Numbered from the stretch's first letter, positions 20,181 through 30,484 are shown. The stretch is DNA of 64,000 bases from Oceanobacillus bengalensis (GCF_003628445.1 NZ_RBZO01000003.1:124001-188000), one strand, 5' to 3'. Numbers and translations: made by a program. Notes: generated by a model not told the origin, from the sequence alone.

Positions 20181-20512
20181 AAACTAAAAAAACCTTTTCA
20201 TCCTATAAAAAAGGACGAAAAGGGTTTAATTTCCGTGGTACCACCTTTGTTTACAAATCACAAATAATCGTAATCTGTACACTTCATCAAATAACGGCTT
20301 GTCACCGGCTCCTTCTACTTTCATTTCAAAGAAGCTGCATCAAGGGCGACCTTCCAAAATAATCATTCCTAGGAAACTTTCAGCTCAAGTGTTTCCCTCT
20401 CTTAAGGTGTTATTTTGTACTCTTCCCCATCTTCGCATTTCATATTAATTGCGTGTTCAAGATCTGTCATTTTTCACTTGACCTTTGGAACAACCTAATT
20501 ATTAACAAATTT
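20181..20512 (-). promoter_or_regulatory. T-box leader of valS
   Basis: The transcribed leader holds a Stem I with GATGGGGAAGAGTAC (about 20420-20435), the canonical T-box AAAGGTGGTACCACGG (about 20232-20248) and then a terminator hairpin CCTTTTCGTCC/GGATGAAAAGG with a T7 tail (about 20181-20222). Uncharged tRNA pairing with the T-box would favour the antiterminator. I could not fix the specifier codon by eye; valine is inferred from the gene served. Confidence 0.95.
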
Positions 20513-20519
20513 AATATAT

Positions 20520-20548
20520 ATTGTATAGCTAAGCCGCCAGAACGTCAA
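20520..20548 (-). promoter_or_regulatory. Promoter of valS leader
   Basis: TTGACG at 20543-20548 and TACAAT at 20520-20525 with a 17-base spacer, immediately before the T-box leader. Confidence 0.75.
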
Positions 20549-20641
20549 CTATTTTCATTGTAACCTGCACAAATTACCTTTATACATACATATTATAAAA
20601 GAAAGTAGAAAAAGGTGAATGAAAAAAATGAGGTGATATCA

Positions 20642-20830
20642 TTGAGTAGACCTTATCGATACAAACTCCCTCCATGGGCTAGGCGTTGTATCTTTATCGC
20701 AGAAAGAGTAACATTACCAATTTTAATTTTCCAATTTATTCGAACCATTTTGTATGTTACGATGTTTGATTTAATACTGTTAGGAATTCTAATTGGTGTA
20801 CTTATCACTTTTTATATGAAATGGATTTAG
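20642..20830 (+). CDS. Small basic membrane protein, function unknown
   Basis: 62-residue protein starting at TTG (SRPYRYKLPPWARRCIFIAERVTLP) with GAGGTG seven bases upstream; the frame opens at 20615. An arginine-rich start is followed by two hydrophobic segments (about residues 22-38 and 42-60) ending FYMKWI. It is on the plus strand between divergent valS and convergent ysxE, whose 3' end it overlaps by 4 bases. I do not recognise a family with a known function. Good ribosome site and coherent membrane pattern support a real gene. Confidence 0.6.
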   Translation: MSRPYRYKLPPWARRCIFIAERVTLPILIFQFIRTILYVTMFDLILLGILIGVLITFYMKWI

Positions 20831-21831
20831 TCTTCGTCATCAAAGTTAACTGTCTCATATTCCTTGGCTACAAAGGCTGAAAAAGCTAAACCAAATCTAA
20901 TTACCCTAAACTCTCGTTGCAACTCTTGAACAAGTGAGATCATGGAGTACTTAGATGGATCATCTATGTATTGTTCAATGACTTTTATATATCTTGCTGG
21001 GTTTAATAAATATACTGATAATAATTGGAGCTCCGAAAGGCTCAATTCATTAATCTTAGAATACACTGGGAACGATTCAATAAATGATTCCACCTGAAAG
21101 TCATAATTCCTACTTTCCTTCTCAAAAAAAGTAACTAAGTCCATTATTCCATTATTATAAGCTGCTTGTTCCCAATTTAAAAAATATGTACTACGGATAA
21201 CTGATTGATCTAAATTCAGGTGACATAGTGAATAATTCCACTTCATTTCATCCTGATCAAAATCAACAAACTGATCAATTCTTTTATTAATTTCGCTCCA
21301 TGCATATTCCATATCACGAAATTGTGTACAAACTAGAAGTTCAATAGGCGCCATATAGCTGCTTTTTTCAAATAAAGTAACTGCAGTATGTAATTGTTGC
21401 ATTGTTTTCTTACAAAATTCTTGAAAGGAAAGAAAGCTACTTTCCCACTTCTCTGTTGCAACGGTTTGAGACCTTTTTGTTTTCGCATGAATCGTTGCTA
21501 GTTCTTGATAAAAATTTTCAATAAATGCTTTATCCATAGATGTTCTAACTTCATCAATCCAGGGAGATAGATAGTAGATCGACTGATTTTGTGCTTTATA
21601 AAGTTTACCGTCTGTTGTTAAATACACTGGCAAAATAGAATATAATTGATTTGAATAGGCTAGGTTATATACGTTCTCCCAGTTAGATATTGTTTCTTCA
21701 GTCAGCATACTTTTTTTTAAAGCATAGGAGCGACTGTAATCGGTCACTTTAAAAAGACTAGGAGTTATTTCTTCAATTTGTTTTACTTCGATTTGAAATG
21801 CATTCAATACACTTTCTACTCCTTCACGCAT
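20827..21831 (-). CDS. ysxE: YsxE, CotS-like spore coat kinase-fold protein
   Basis: 334-residue member of the CotS/YsxE family, with an aminoglycoside-phosphotransferase-like fold. The stretch YSLCHLNLDQSVI sits where true kinases have HGDLHxxN, so the active site looks altered. In B. subtilis ysxE lies downstream of spoVID and its product is recruited to the coat; the same order is kept here, with an 82-base gap. Assignment is by family features and context. Confidence 0.88.
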   Translation of the reverse strand: MREGVESVLNAFQIEVKQIEEITPSLFKVTDYSRSYALKKSMLTEETISNWENVYNLAYSNQLYSILPVYLTTDGKLYKAQNQSIYYLSPWIDEVRTSMDKAFIENFYQELATIHAKTKRSQTVATEKWESSFLSFQEFCKKTMQQLHTAVTLFEKSSYMAPIELLVCTQFRDMEYAWSEINKRIDQFVDFDQDEMKWNYSLCHLNLDQSVIRSTYFLNWEQAAYNNGIMDLVTFFEKESRNYDFQVESFIESFPVYSKINELSLSELQLLSVYLLNPARYIKVIEQYIDDPSKYSMISLVQELQREFRVIRFGLAFSAFVAKEYETVNFDDED

Positions 21832-21913
21832 CTATATCACCACCTATTTATATTAGTTATACCCCTTGCAAATTACCAAGGGGTATAACATCTGGATACA
21901 CTCCTATTCTTTA

Positions 21914-22999
21914 TTAGGAACTCTTTAATGGAATATAAAGTAATTGCCCCTCCGAAACATCAAAATCGTCCTCTAAACGATTTTGTTTTATTAACTGGAG
22001 TGCACTTACTTGAAAACGCTCAGCAATCGATTCAATCGTATCATCTTTTTGAACGATGCAGAGCTTCATCTTTATATATTCTTCTTCTTTACTACTTCTA
22101 AAAATATCTGCTAAGTAACTTATATCTGGATCTTCCGCTTCCCTCTCTTCGGCCACATCATCGTAAGTTGAATCATTCTCAACATACGATTCAACGCTTT
22201 CACTTTCTAATTCTAATGGATCAGTTGCTTCTTCCAATTCTGCTTTTCCAAAGAAATCGGATAGTGATTGTGTTTTTTCTTTATATAGCCATCTTCCATC
22301 GTTATTATCTTCTGTTTCATCTTGTTCTACTGCTAATTCTTCAGATAATGCCGGAGCGGGAGTGCCTAATAGGTCATTTGGGTCATTTAAAGTCGTATCG
22401 TCCTTCGTTTGTTTAATTTCAAATTCAAATGATTCCTCTTCCCTGTCCGTAGAAACTTGGGCCTGTTCCTCCTCAACCACGTCACTTACTACTTCCTCTT
22501 CTTCTATTTCTTCTACTTTTTCTTCTACTGCTTCATCAAATCGGGGCTGTTCAACTTCTTGATTAATGCCGTGTATACAAATTGTGGAATATAACTTTAA
22601 TTGATCCTCACCAGGCAATTCGTAGTCAAACGATTCTACATTAACTGTTACAGCACTTAAATCTGACACACGGTAAGTAGGAACAGAAATCTCTACTGGA
22701 AATCGATGAGAAAATGAAAAAAGCCCATCTTCATCCTCATTTACCTTTTCAACATATCGTTTCGCTTCAATCGCATCAAAATCTGTAATTGGTTCCTCTT
22801 CCTCCATTTCATCATGAACAATCTTCTCATATTCGCCCTGTAATTCTATTACTCCTCGAATTGAAATATAGTCATTAAAAGTCTGAATAGAAATCTCCGG
22901 TTCTAACGCAATTCCTCTCAACTCAGCTACTTCCTGTCCCTTATCAAAATAAAGGGATTCATTTAATTCAAAACTAAATACGGAATTGTCTAAAGACAC
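21914..22999 (-). CDS. spoVID: Spore coat assembly protein SpoVID
   Basis: Morphogenetic protein needed for the coat to encase the spore. The N-terminal beta-rich domain (FSFELNESLYFDKGQEVAEL) is followed by a long, very acidic, glutamate-rich low-complexity middle (about 160-305) and a C-terminal LysM domain (about 312-360: CIVQKDDTIESIAERFQVSALQLIKQNRLEDDFDVSEGQLLYIPL). Start is GTG with GGGAGG upstream. 361 residues is shorter than the B. subtilis protein, mainly in the acidic linker. Confidence 0.93.
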   Translation of the reverse strand: MSLDNSVFSFELNESLYFDKGQEVAELRGIALEPEISIQTFNDYISIRGVIELQGEYEKIVHDEMEEEEPITDFDAIEAKRYVEKVNEDEDGLFSFSHRFPVEISVPTYRVSDLSAVTVNVESFDYELPGEDQLKLYSTICIHGINQEVEQPRFDEAVEEKVEEIEEEEVVSDVVEEEQAQVSTDREEESFEFEIKQTKDDTTLNDPNDLLGTPAPALSEELAVEQDETEDNNDGRWLYKEKTQSLSDFFGKAELEEATDPLELESESVESYVENDSTYDDVAEEREAEDPDISYLADIFRSSKEEEYIKMKLCIVQKDDTIESIAERFQVSALQLIKQNRLEDDFDVSEGQLLYIPLKSS

Positions 23000-23135
23000 A
23001 TGACTTCCTCCCTTCTAAAGCATTCATACAATATATGCTTTATATGTCTTAGTTATCTATATGAACCTTGTATTATGGTTATGCATGGAGAAATAAACCT
23101 AATTCACGTTTTTAAGGGTCATTTCGAAATCCAGA

Positions 23136-23616
23136 GTTGATACAAATTGTGGAATTACTTAATTCAGGATAGTCTTAAACACGCCGTTCCGGAAAGACAC
23201 TTCGCTTTTCGCGGGCGGCTGATGAGCCCCCTTCGTGCTGGCGCACTACAGTGTCTCATCTAGGCCTCTCCTCCCGCAGAAGTCTTCGTATCTTTCCTCC
23301 ACTAAGAATCCGCTCTACTTTTCTTAACTAGAAATATGATGATTATGCAAAATAGGATATCCAAAACGTGTTTTTATGGACTATAGTCTAAAAAATATCT
23401 AGAGCAGCTATCTAAGCGTAGGCAGAATACGAAGACTCCTACGGGAACAGCACGTGTCCGAAGACCCCGCAGGAAGTGGTTTTCTTCCGAGGAGGGCTGA
23501 GGCCGTGCCCGTGGAAAGCGAAGTATTCTGCCGGAGCGAAAGGCAGGGCTTAACATTAATAAATGTAAGCGAGAGTTACACAATACTGAATTAAAGAGAT
23601 CAACACTCTATATCAT
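23136..23616. repeat. Intergenic composite repeat element, copy 1
   Basis: Fills most of the spoVID-hemL gap. It starts GTTGATACAAATTGTGG with nearby TTAATTCAG and ends with CTGAATTAAAGAGATCAAC, its inverted counterpart. Inside are two GC-rich modules: one beginning CCGTTCCGGAAAGACACTTCG and one ending near CTGCCGGAGCGAA, both with GACTCCTGCGGG-type cores. The copy at 63.1 kb has the same order; that at 30.1 kb is inverted. A 69-codon frame inside is an accident of the repeat. Confidence 0.8.
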
Positions 23617-23654
23617 TTCTGATCAAAACAAGCGTTTCCAAAATTGATCTAAAA

Positions 23655-23696
23655 GAAAAAAAGGTCCTCTCATTTGGCGCATGAGATGACCTTTTG
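23655..23696 (-). terminator. Terminator after hemL
   Basis: AAAAGGTCATCTCAT pairs with ATGAGAGGACCTTTT, followed by T-rich sequence (minus strand), just after the hemL stop. Confidence 0.85.
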
Positions 23697-23705
23697 CTTG
23701 TACTT

Positions 23706-24995
23706 TTATTTTTCAATTTTTGCAAATGCTTTACGAACTGCTTGAATTGTTTTTTCAATATCTTCATCCGTATGAGCAGTTGATAAGAATAGACCTTCAA
23801 ATTGAGATGGTGGTAAGAAAACACCCTCTTCAATCATCGCACGATAATATTGAGAGAAATAATCTAGATTGGATGTTTTTGCTGTTTCAAAGTTTATAAC
23901 AGGTTCATTTGTAAAGAACACACCAAACATCGATCCAGCACGATTAACATGAAGAGGAATATCATACTCTTTTGCCGCTTCTTTATACCCTTCCATTAAT
24001 CGGTCAATCTTCTTATTAATTTCTTCATAAGAAGCTTCATTTAATGCAGAAAGTGTTTCGTATCCAGCAGACATTGCTAGTGGATTACCAGATAATGTCC
24101 CTGCTTGATAAATTGGACCTGCTGGAGCAATTTGTTCCATAATTTCCCTTTTCCCTCCAAACGCACCAACAGGAAGTCCACCACCAATTACTTTCCCTAA
24201 ACAAGTTAAATCTGGAACGACATCAAAATGACCTTGAGCTGAATAATAACCTACACGAAAACCAGTCATTACTTCATCAAAAATTAATAAAGTTCCATTT
24301 TCTTCTGTTACTTTTCTTAATTCTTGTAGGAAGTTCTGCTGTGGAGGAATAACCCCCATATTTCCACAGACAGGTTCTGCGATTACTGCAGCAATGTTTT
24401 CTCCGTATTTTTCAAAAGCAACACGAACACTTTCAATATCGTTATAAGGAACCGTAATGGTATTACTTGCAACCGATTTAGGTACACCAGGGCTATCTGG
24501 TAAACCGAGTGTTGCTACACCAGAACCAGCTTTAATGAGCAAGGAATCTCCATGTCCATGATAACTTCCCTCAAATTTCAAGATGATATCTCTACCTGTA
24601 TATCCTCTTGCTAATCGGATTGCACTCATCGTTGCTTCTGTACCTGAATTCACCATTCTTACCATCTCTATGGAAGGGACACGGTTAATAACTAATTTAG
24701 CAAGTTCATTCTCAAACTTAGTAGATGCACCAAAGCTTGTACCTTTTTCAATCGTTTCTTTCAATTTTTCAACTACACGTTCATCTGCATGCCCTAAAAT
24801 AAGTGGGCCCCAACTCAGAACATAATCAATGTATTCATTGCCATCTACATCAATAATTTTTGACCCTTTACCTGACTCCATTACGATTGGATTCATTCCT
24901 ACTGATTTAAAAGCCCTAACTGGCGAATTGACACCACCTGGCATCAAGTCTACCGCTTCCTTATACACATCCATCGATTGTTTGAAATTCTTCAA
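23706..24995 (-). CDS. hemL: Glutamate-1-semialdehyde 2,1-aminomutase
   Basis: PLP enzyme that converts glutamate-1-semialdehyde to 5-aminolevulinate. The PLP lysine is in [18 protein letters not shown] near residue 268; the catalytic aspartate lies in [11 protein letters not shown]. 429 residues is typical. Starts at TTG, eight bases after GAGGTG. Last gene of hemC-hemD-hemB-hemL, 21 bases after hemB. Confidence 0.98.
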   Translation of the reverse strand: MKNFKQSMDVYKEAVDLMPGGVNSPVRAFKSVGMNPIVMESGKGSKIIDVDGNEYIDYVLSWGPLILGHADERVVEKLKETIEKGTSFGASTKFENELAKLVINRVPSIEMVRMVNSGTEATMSAIRLARGYTGRDIILKFEGSYHGHGDSLLIKAGSGVATLGLPDSPGVPKSVASNTITVPYNDIESVRVAFEKYGENIAAVIAEPVCGNMGVIPPQQNFLQELRKVTEENGTLLIFDEVMTGFRVGYYSAQGHFDVVPDLTCLGKVIGGGLPVGAFGGKREIMEQIAPAGPIYQAGTLSGNPLAMSAGYETLSALNEASYEEINKKIDRLMEGYKEAAKEYDIPLHVNRAGSMFGVFFTNEPVINFETAKTSNLDYFSQYYRAMIEEGVFLPPSQFEGLFLSTAHTDEDIEKTIQAVRKAFAKIEK

Positions 24996-25016
24996 CGTTC
25001 ATCACCTCTGGTTTTA

Positions 25017-26003
25017 TTAATTTTCTTTAAGCCATTTTGCAACATCTTTTGCAAAGTAAGTAAGAATAATATCAGCACCAGCACGCTTCATAGATGTTAG
25101 CATTTCTATTACTAATTGCTTTTCATCAATCCATCCGTTTTGTGCCGCTGCTTTGACCATTGCATATTCACCACTAACGTTATACGCAACAACAGGGACA
25201 TCTACAAGATTCCTGACATCTCTAACGATATCAAGGAAAGAGAGTGCAGGCTTCACCATAATAAAATCTGCACCTTCCTCTATATCTGATTCAGCTTCTC
25301 GTAATGCTTCTAGACGATTTGCTGGATCCATTTGGTACGTTTTACGATCGCCAAACTGTGGTGTACTATCTGCCGCATCACGAAATGGACCATAGAATGA
25401 GGATGCATATTTCACTGCATAGGACATAATCGGAATATTTGTATAGCCTGCTTCATCTAAAGCTGCTCGTATGTATGCAACAAATCCATCCATCATATTG
25501 GATGGTGCAATAATATCAGCACCAGCCTTCGCTTGGGACACTGCTGTCTTTGCAAGTAGTTCCAGCGATTCATCATTATCTACATCATGATCATGAATGA
25601 CACCACAATGTCCGTGTGAGGTGTACTCGCAAAGACATGTATCAGCTACAATTAATAAATCAGGAAATGCTTCCTTCACCATTCTTGTTGCAACCTGAAC
25701 AATTCCATCATCAATAAATGCGCCGGTACCAATCTCATCTTTCGCTGTTACAACCCCAAAGAACATAATAGATCGTATCCCGAGGTTATAAACTTCTGTT
25801 ACTTCATCAAGCAATAAATCCATGGAAAATTGATAGACACCTGGCATGGACGTGACTTCATTTTTTATATTTTCTCCCTCAATCACAAACATCGGATAAA
25901 TAAAATCTTCCACACGCAAATGGTTTTCTCTTACTAACGATCTTATTGAACTGGACGATCGTAATCTTCTATGACGTTTAAATGCAATAGTATTCTTTTC
26001 CAT
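25017..26003 (-). CDS. hemB: Delta-aminolevulinic acid dehydratase (porphobilinogen synthase)
   Basis: Condenses two 5-aminolevulinates to porphobilinogen. The zinc cysteines are in [15 protein letters not shown]; the two active-site lysines are in [15 protein letters not shown] and [14 protein letters not shown]. 328 residues. Its ribosome site (AAAGGAGA) is inside the 3' end of hemD, from which it is separated by one base. Confidence 0.98.
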   Translation of the reverse strand: MEKNTIAFKRHRRLRSSSSIRSLVRENHLRVEDFIYPMFVIEGENIKNEVTSMPGVYQFSMDLLLDEVTEVYNLGIRSIMFFGVVTAKDEIGTGAFIDDGIVQVATRMVKEAFPDLLIVADTCLCEYTSHGHCGVIHDHDVDNDESLELLAKTAVSQAKAGADIIAPSNMMDGFVAYIRAALDEAGYTNIPIMSYAVKYASSFYGPFRDAADSTPQFGDRKTYQMDPANRLEALREAESDIEEGADFIMVKPALSFLDIVRDVRNLVDVPVVAYNVSGEYAMVKAAAQNGWIDEKQLVIEMLTSMKRAGADIILTYFAKDVAKWLKEN

Positions 26004-26004
26004 C

Positions 26005-26778
26005 TTACCGTTCTCCTTTACTTATGTAATCAATCATACAACGAATCATCCCGTCAATTGTATATTCATTATTTGGTGCTAAAATTTGTTTAAAGCCAAG
26101 TTCAATTGCACGGTCTTCTGTCGTTGTCCCAATACAAACAATAGGACCAGTTGTAATCGTATCATCAGCCATCTTATAAAATGCATCTACAGAGGACGGG
26201 CTAGTAAACGTAATAAAATCATAATCAGATGTTATTACCTGGTTTAGAAGAATTCTATTCTCTAAATGATAAACCGTCTCATATACGACCATTGAATCAT
26301 ACACTATTCCAGCCTTACCAAACTCTATGGGCAGTGTATCTCTTGAAAGATTTCCGCGAACCAGTAATACCTTTCCTACCTTTTCATTGTCTCGTAGAAA
26401 TTCACGAGCTAACGTCTCTGCATTATAAGTTGAAGGAATAAAGTCAGCAGATAGGCCGTAACATTTCAAGCAATCTTCCGTTTTATGACCAACTACTGCT
26501 ATTTTTAATTGGGATAACTGCTTTATTAGAGTAACTGACTGTTCCTTCATCATTTCAAAAAAACATTCCACACCATTAGCACTTGTAAAGATGATCCATT
26601 CATAAGTAGAAAAGGTAGCTAATTTTTGATCATTGTCAGCCTGATTTTTACATGAAATTTTTAGAAGAGGAACTTCAATAGGGATTGCCCCAAATTCTAG
26701 AAGCTTATTTGAGAACACTTTTGAGCCCTTCTCTTCTCGGGTAATAATAATTTTCTTTCCATGCAGTAAATCAGACAT
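26005..26778 (-). CDS. hemD: Uroporphyrinogen-III synthase
   Basis: Closes and inverts ring D of hydroxymethylbilane. The low-conservation two-domain HemD fold is recognisable from [12 protein letters not shown] at the start, [15 protein letters not shown] in the middle and [17 protein letters not shown] near the C terminus. 257 residues. It overlaps hemC by one base and precedes hemB by one, so the operon position confirms the assignment. Confidence 0.95.
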   Translation of the reverse strand: MSDLLHGKKIIITREEKGSKVFSNKLLEFGAIPIEVPLLKISCKNQADNDQKLATFSTYEWIIFTSANGVECFFEMMKEQSVTLIKQLSQLKIAVVGHKTEDCLKCYGLSADFIPSTYNAETLAREFLRDNEKVGKVLLVRGNLSRDTLPIEFGKAGIVYDSMVVYETVYHLENRILLNQVITSDYDFITFTSPSSVDAFYKMADDTITTGPIVCIGTTTEDRAIELGFKQILAPNNEYTIDGMIRCMIDYISKGER

Positions 26779-27707
26779 TATATGTCAAGCTCCTCTTTTA
26801 CCTTCTCAACGATATCTTTAGCGCCTTGACTAATTAATTTCGATGCAGCTTCCTTCCCTACTTCTTTCGGGTCTGTTCCTCTGACTGTTTCCTTGAGGAT
26901 TGTTTTTCCATCTGGTGTTCCAACGATTGCAGTTAATACAATATCATCCTTTTCCAAATACGCATATCCACCAATTGGAACTTGACAGCCACCTTCTAAT
27001 AAATTCAGGAACATTCTTTCCGCTGTTACTGTTCTTGTTGTATATTCATCATTTATTGTTTCTAGAATTTCACGCATTTCATGATCATCTTCCCTACATT
27101 CAATCGCTAAAGCACCTTGCCCTACTGCCGGAACAACAACTTCAGGTTCAATGTATTCTGTGACAACGCCCTCACTCAATCCAGCACGTTTAAGACCTGA
27201 AGCAGCTAAAATAATGGCATCATAGTCTTCTTCTTGTAGTTTACGAATTCTAGTTTCAATATTTCCACGAATCCATTTAATATTAATATCTTCTCTTGTA
27301 GCTAAAATTTGTGCAGCACGTCGTAGACTGCTTGTACCAACAATAGCTCCTTTTGGTAACTCCATTAACGGAATGTTATTCTTAGAGATAACCGCATCCC
27401 TCGGATCTTCTCTTACAGGAACACAAGATATCACTAATCCCTCAGGCATCACAGAAGGCATGTCCTTCATACTATGTACCGCAAAATCTATTTCTTTATT
27501 ATACATGGCCTGTTCTATTTCTTTAACAAAAAGACCCTTGCCACCAACTTTTGATAAGGTTACGTCTAATATTTTATCACCTTTCGTAACAATTTCCTGT
27601 ACTTCAAACTCATTTGGAATTCCTGCTTTCTTCAACTGTTCTATAACCCATCTTGTTTGGGTTAATGCTAGATTACTACGTCTAGATCCTACTACTATTT
27701 TACGCAT
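26778..27707 (-). CDS. hemC: Porphobilinogen deaminase (hydroxymethylbilane synthase)
   Basis: Polymerises four porphobilinogens. The cysteine carrying the dipyrromethane cofactor is in [13 protein letters not shown] near residue 241; the N-terminal [17 protein letters not shown] and active-site [11 protein letters not shown] are standard. 309 residues. In B. subtilis hemX lies between hemA and hemC; here only 163 bases with a terminator separate them. Confidence 0.98.
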   Translation of the reverse strand: MRKIVVGSRRSNLALTQTRWVIEQLKKAGIPNEFEVQEIVTKGDKILDVTLSKVGGKGLFVKEIEQAMYNKEIDFAVHSMKDMPSVMPEGLVISCVPVREDPRDAVISKNNIPLMELPKGAIVGTSSLRRAAQILATREDINIKWIRGNIETRIRKLQEEDYDAIILAASGLKRAGLSEGVVTEYIEPEVVVPAVGQGALAIECREDDHEMREILETINDEYTTRTVTAERMFLNLLEGGCQVPIGGYAYLEKDDIVLTAIVGTPDGKTILKETVRGTDPKEVGKEAASKLISQGAKDIVEKVKEELDI

Positions 27708-27827
27708 GTATAATCCTCCTAAACTGAAAATGCTCTTAAATTTCTATAGGTTATAAGTTCCAATTACCATTTTAACCTTTTCTTCTTTTATAGGGAAAGA
27801 AAATGGTTACAGCTTACAAACTGATCT

Positions 27828-27862
27828 AAAAAGCCAGAAAGCTAGTGCCTTCTGGCTTTTCA
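27828..27862 (-). terminator. Terminator between hemA and hemC
   Basis: AAAAGCCAGAAGG pairs with CTTTCTGGCTTTT around a short loop, directly after the hemA stop (minus strand). It implies hemA is expressed separately from, or only partly with, hemCDBL. Confidence 0.75.
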
Positions 27863-27870
27863 ATACTCCT

Positions 27871-29244
27871 TTAGACAGTTGGTATTTCTTCTAAGTGAGG
27901 AAATGACACGTATTCCGTTCTCTGCATCGACATTAACGTTTCATCTTTTTTTACCTGCTTTTCAAACTCTTCCTTTACCTCTTCCTCAATACCAAAAATA
28001 TCCACAAATAATTGCAATGATTCTTCAGCCTTGCTACTTCCAGCAAGCTCTTTCGCCTGTGTAATTGGTACTTTGAGCAACTGATTTACGATACTCTTCG
28101 TATGCTTGTTTAACACTTTTTTCTCTCTATCGGTTAAATCAGGCATTTTTCTTTCTATACTTTTCATCGTTTCTTGTTGTATGACTAAAGCTTTATTTCG
28201 TAGAGCAGAAATAACTGGTACAACACCTAGCGTTTTTAACCATTCTTTAAAAACAACAATTTCATTTTCTAATAAAATTTCGATTTGCTCAGCTGCAGCT
28301 TTTCGGGCTTCTAAATTACTATCTACAATCCCTTGCAAATCATCGATATCATATAAATAGACGTTGTCTAAGTCACGAATCGTTGGATCAATATCTCTCG
28401 GTACAGCAATATCAACTAAAAATAGAGCTTTCCCATTTCGTTTTGCTTGAATTCTCTCCATGTCTTGTTTCTTTAGTACAACGGATTTAGAACCAGTTGA
28501 GCTAATTAATATGTCAGCATCTTCTAGAACGTCAAGTAAATGATTTAGCGGTTCTGCTTTTGCTTGGAATTTGTTTGCCAGTTCTTCAGCCTTTTCTAGT
28601 GTACGGTTAATAACCGTTATATTGCGTACACCAGAGCCTTGAAGGTTTTTTACAGCTAGTTCCCCCATTTTCCCAGCACCAACAATTGCTACGTGTTTTG
28701 TTTGAAGATCACCAAGCATTTTCTTAGCTAGCTCCACTGCAGCATAACTAATGGATACTGCATGCTCACCTATAGCTGTCTCATGGTGTGCACGTTTTCC
28801 AAAGGTGATTGCTTGTTTAAAAAGTTCATTAAAAATAGTACCGGTTGTTTTCACCTTCTGAGATGTAAGAAAGGCCTGTTTGACTTGGCCTAATATTTGC
28901 GTTTCACCAAGGACCATCGAGTCAAGTCCAGTTGAAACACGGAATAAATGCTCTAATGCCCCATCATCTTCTGTAATGCGTAAATAGGGAGACAGTTCTT
29001 CTTTCTCCATATGAAACCATTCAGCTAAAAAGTTCTTAATATAATATCTACCAGTATGGACTTGATCAACCACCGCATATATTTCGGTTCTGTTACAAGT
29101 AGAAATAATTACATTTTCTAAAATGGCTTTTTGTTTATTCAAATCTATAATCGCGTCCTCTAGTAATTCATCTGAAAATGCGAGTTTCTCCCTAATTTCT
29201 ACAGGGGCTGTCTTGTAGTTTAAACCAACTTTTAAAATATGCAC
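27871..29244 (-). CDS. hemA: Glutamyl-tRNA reductase
   Basis: First committed step of tetrapyrrole synthesis: reduces glutamyl-tRNA to glutamate-1-semialdehyde. The catalytic cysteine is in [14 protein letters not shown] near residue 49; the NADPH fold is [16 protein letters not shown]; a C-terminal dimerisation helix follows. 457 residues. Its upstream region contains TTGAAA and an A/T-rich TATAATAATAAT tract that could hold the promoter and a PerR-like site. Confidence 0.97.
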   Translation of the reverse strand: MHILKVGLNYKTAPVEIREKLAFSDELLEDAIIDLNKQKAILENVIISTCNRTEIYAVVDQVHTGRYYIKNFLAEWFHMEKEELSPYLRITEDDGALEHLFRVSTGLDSMVLGETQILGQVKQAFLTSQKVKTTGTIFNELFKQAITFGKRAHHETAIGEHAVSISYAAVELAKKMLGDLQTKHVAIVGAGKMGELAVKNLQGSGVRNITVINRTLEKAEELANKFQAKAEPLNHLLDVLEDADILISSTGSKSVVLKKQDMERIQAKRNGKALFLVDIAVPRDIDPTIRDLDNVYLYDIDDLQGIVDSNLEARKAAAEQIEILLENEIVVFKEWLKTLGVVPVISALRNKALVIQQETMKSIERKMPDLTDREKKVLNKHTKSIVNQLLKVPITQAKELAGSSKAEESLQLFVDIFGIEEEVKEEFEKQVKKDETLMSMQRTEYVSFPHLEEIPTV

Positions 29245-29478
29245 TTTTCCTTACCCCCAACAAAATCTATACAAGATGTTATAATTATTTATCATTGCTA
29301 TTAAATTAAACTAATTATTATTATTATACCATGTCTATTCACTTTCAACATGCAAAAGTGTGAACAGAATGAAACAATTTGGTAAAATAAAACGTATATA
29401 AATGAACTCGAATGTACTTTATCATACAATAGAAGTGGAATCAAGAAATCAATACGGTTGTAGAGGAGGCTAATCACC

Positions 29479-29961
29479 CTGAAAAAACAGAACACATTAT
29501 TCGCTTATCTTTTAATTGGTATAGGAGTCTTTTTCCTATTAAGACAATTAAAGATTCCGATTATTACTAACTTTTATTCCTGGCAAAGTTTACTTATTAT
29601 TATTGGACTTGTGCTATTAATATATAGCTACACCACCAAAAGCCATCAAAATCTTTTCATTGGTACCATTCTTTTAGGCTTCGGAATCCACCTACATGGT
29701 TTAAAACATTATCATTTTTGGATTGAACATTGGGCAGTTTATCCATTAATTATTGGGATTGCTTTTGTTGTTCGGGCTTTAAAAACAAAAAAAGGATATG
29801 TTACAGGATTCCTCCTTATTGTTTTTAGCTTACTCATCCTATTTTCGGCTAACCTTTCTCCGTATTTCTACTGGATCAATGATGTTATTCATTCACTTGA
29901 AACATATTGGCCCGTTATCTTAATTGTTATCGGTATTTATATATTGTGGAAACGAAAGTAA
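29479..29961 (+). CDS. LiaI/LiaF-type small membrane protein, probable CTG start
   Basis: Reading from a CTG at 29479, eight or nine bases after GGAGG, gives about 160 residues: KKQNTLFAYLLIGIGVFFLLRQLKI, then four further hydrophobic segments, ending YWPVILIVIGIYILWKRK. The spacing of short membrane hairpins resembles the transmembrane domain of LiaI/LiaF-type (cell-envelope stress) proteins. The first ATG-type start (29611, TTG/ATG frame of 116 residues) has no ribosome site and would lose the first two membrane segments. Monocistronic, divergent from hemA, with its own terminator. Function unknown. Confidence 0.72.
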   Translation: MKKQNTLFAYLLIGIGVFFLLRQLKIPIITNFYSWQSLLIIIGLVLLIYSYTTKSHQNLFIGTILLGFGIHLHGLKHYHFWIEHWAVYPLIIGIAFVVRALKTKKGYVTGFLLIVFSLLILFSANLSPYFYWINDVIHSLETYWPVILIVIGIYILWKRK

Positions 29962-30011
29962 TTCTATAGATAGTATACTTCTATTTCAGCAAAAATAACC
30001 CTTAACACAGT

Positions 30012-30050
30012 AAAAAGACAGCTTTGCCATTGAAGCAAAACTGTCTTTTT
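30012..30050 (+). terminator. Terminator after LiaI-like gene
   Basis: AAAAAGACAG pairs with CTGTCTTTTT, with an inner TTTGC/GCAAA stem; T5 on the plus strand. It may serve both strands. Confidence 0.8.
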
Positions 30051-30098
30051 ATCTATCGTTGTTTTTTTCGTAAAGTTTGTTACTTTTTATACTTCGCA

Positions 30099-30484
30099 GT
30101 TGATATAAAATGCGCAATAAGTGCTTTGTTGATTTCCGCTCCGGGCAGCCAGTACGCTTTCCGCGGGCACGGCCTCAGCCTCCAAAGAAGCAAAGAGCGC
30201 TTCTTCTGGAGTCTTCGGACACGTGCTTTTCCCGCAGGAGTCGACTGGCTGCCCTCCGCTCCATTCAACAATGATAATAGTGCTAAACCATGATTTATTT
30301 GAGTAAAGAGCAATTAGTAGTGGAGGAAACACACGCAGACTCCTGCGGGAGGATAGGCCTAGGTGAGACTACGTAGTGCCTTAGCACGGAGGAGGCTCAC
30401 CAGCCGCCCGCGGAAAGCGAAGTGTGTTTCCGGAACGGCGTGATTAAGCAAATCTCTTTAAATCTACGTCGCATTTTATATCAA
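30099..30484. repeat. Intergenic composite repeat element, copy 2 (inverted)
   Basis: Bounded by a perfect 15-base inverted repeat TTGATATAAAATGCG (30100-30114 and 30470-30484). Inside, a module with CAGCCAGTACGCTTTCCGCG and one reading GACTCCTGCGGGAGG ... GTGTTTCCGGAACGG; the latter is the reverse complement of the first module of the copies at 23.1 and 63.1 kb. The flanks also resemble the 63.1 kb copy (TTACTTTTTATACTT on the left, CAGAAAACAG on the right), so the true ends may lie farther out. Short frames on both strands are repeat artefacts. Confidence 0.85.

Noticed and set aside
23374-23583. 69-codon minus-strand frame rich in Arg and Pro
   Set aside because: It lies entirely inside the composite repeat; a very similar frame occurs in the copy at 63307-63543, explained by the repeat sequence, and it has no ribosome site.
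29301-29495. 64-codon minus frame upstream of hemA
   Set aside because: Covers the hemA promoter region and the start of the divergent membrane gene; no ribosome site, AT-driven composition.
30024-30332. Overlapping short frames on both strands at 30.0-30.3 kb
   Set aside because: They translate the inverted-repeat-bounded element and its palindromic modules; three frames are open at once, with no ribosome site.
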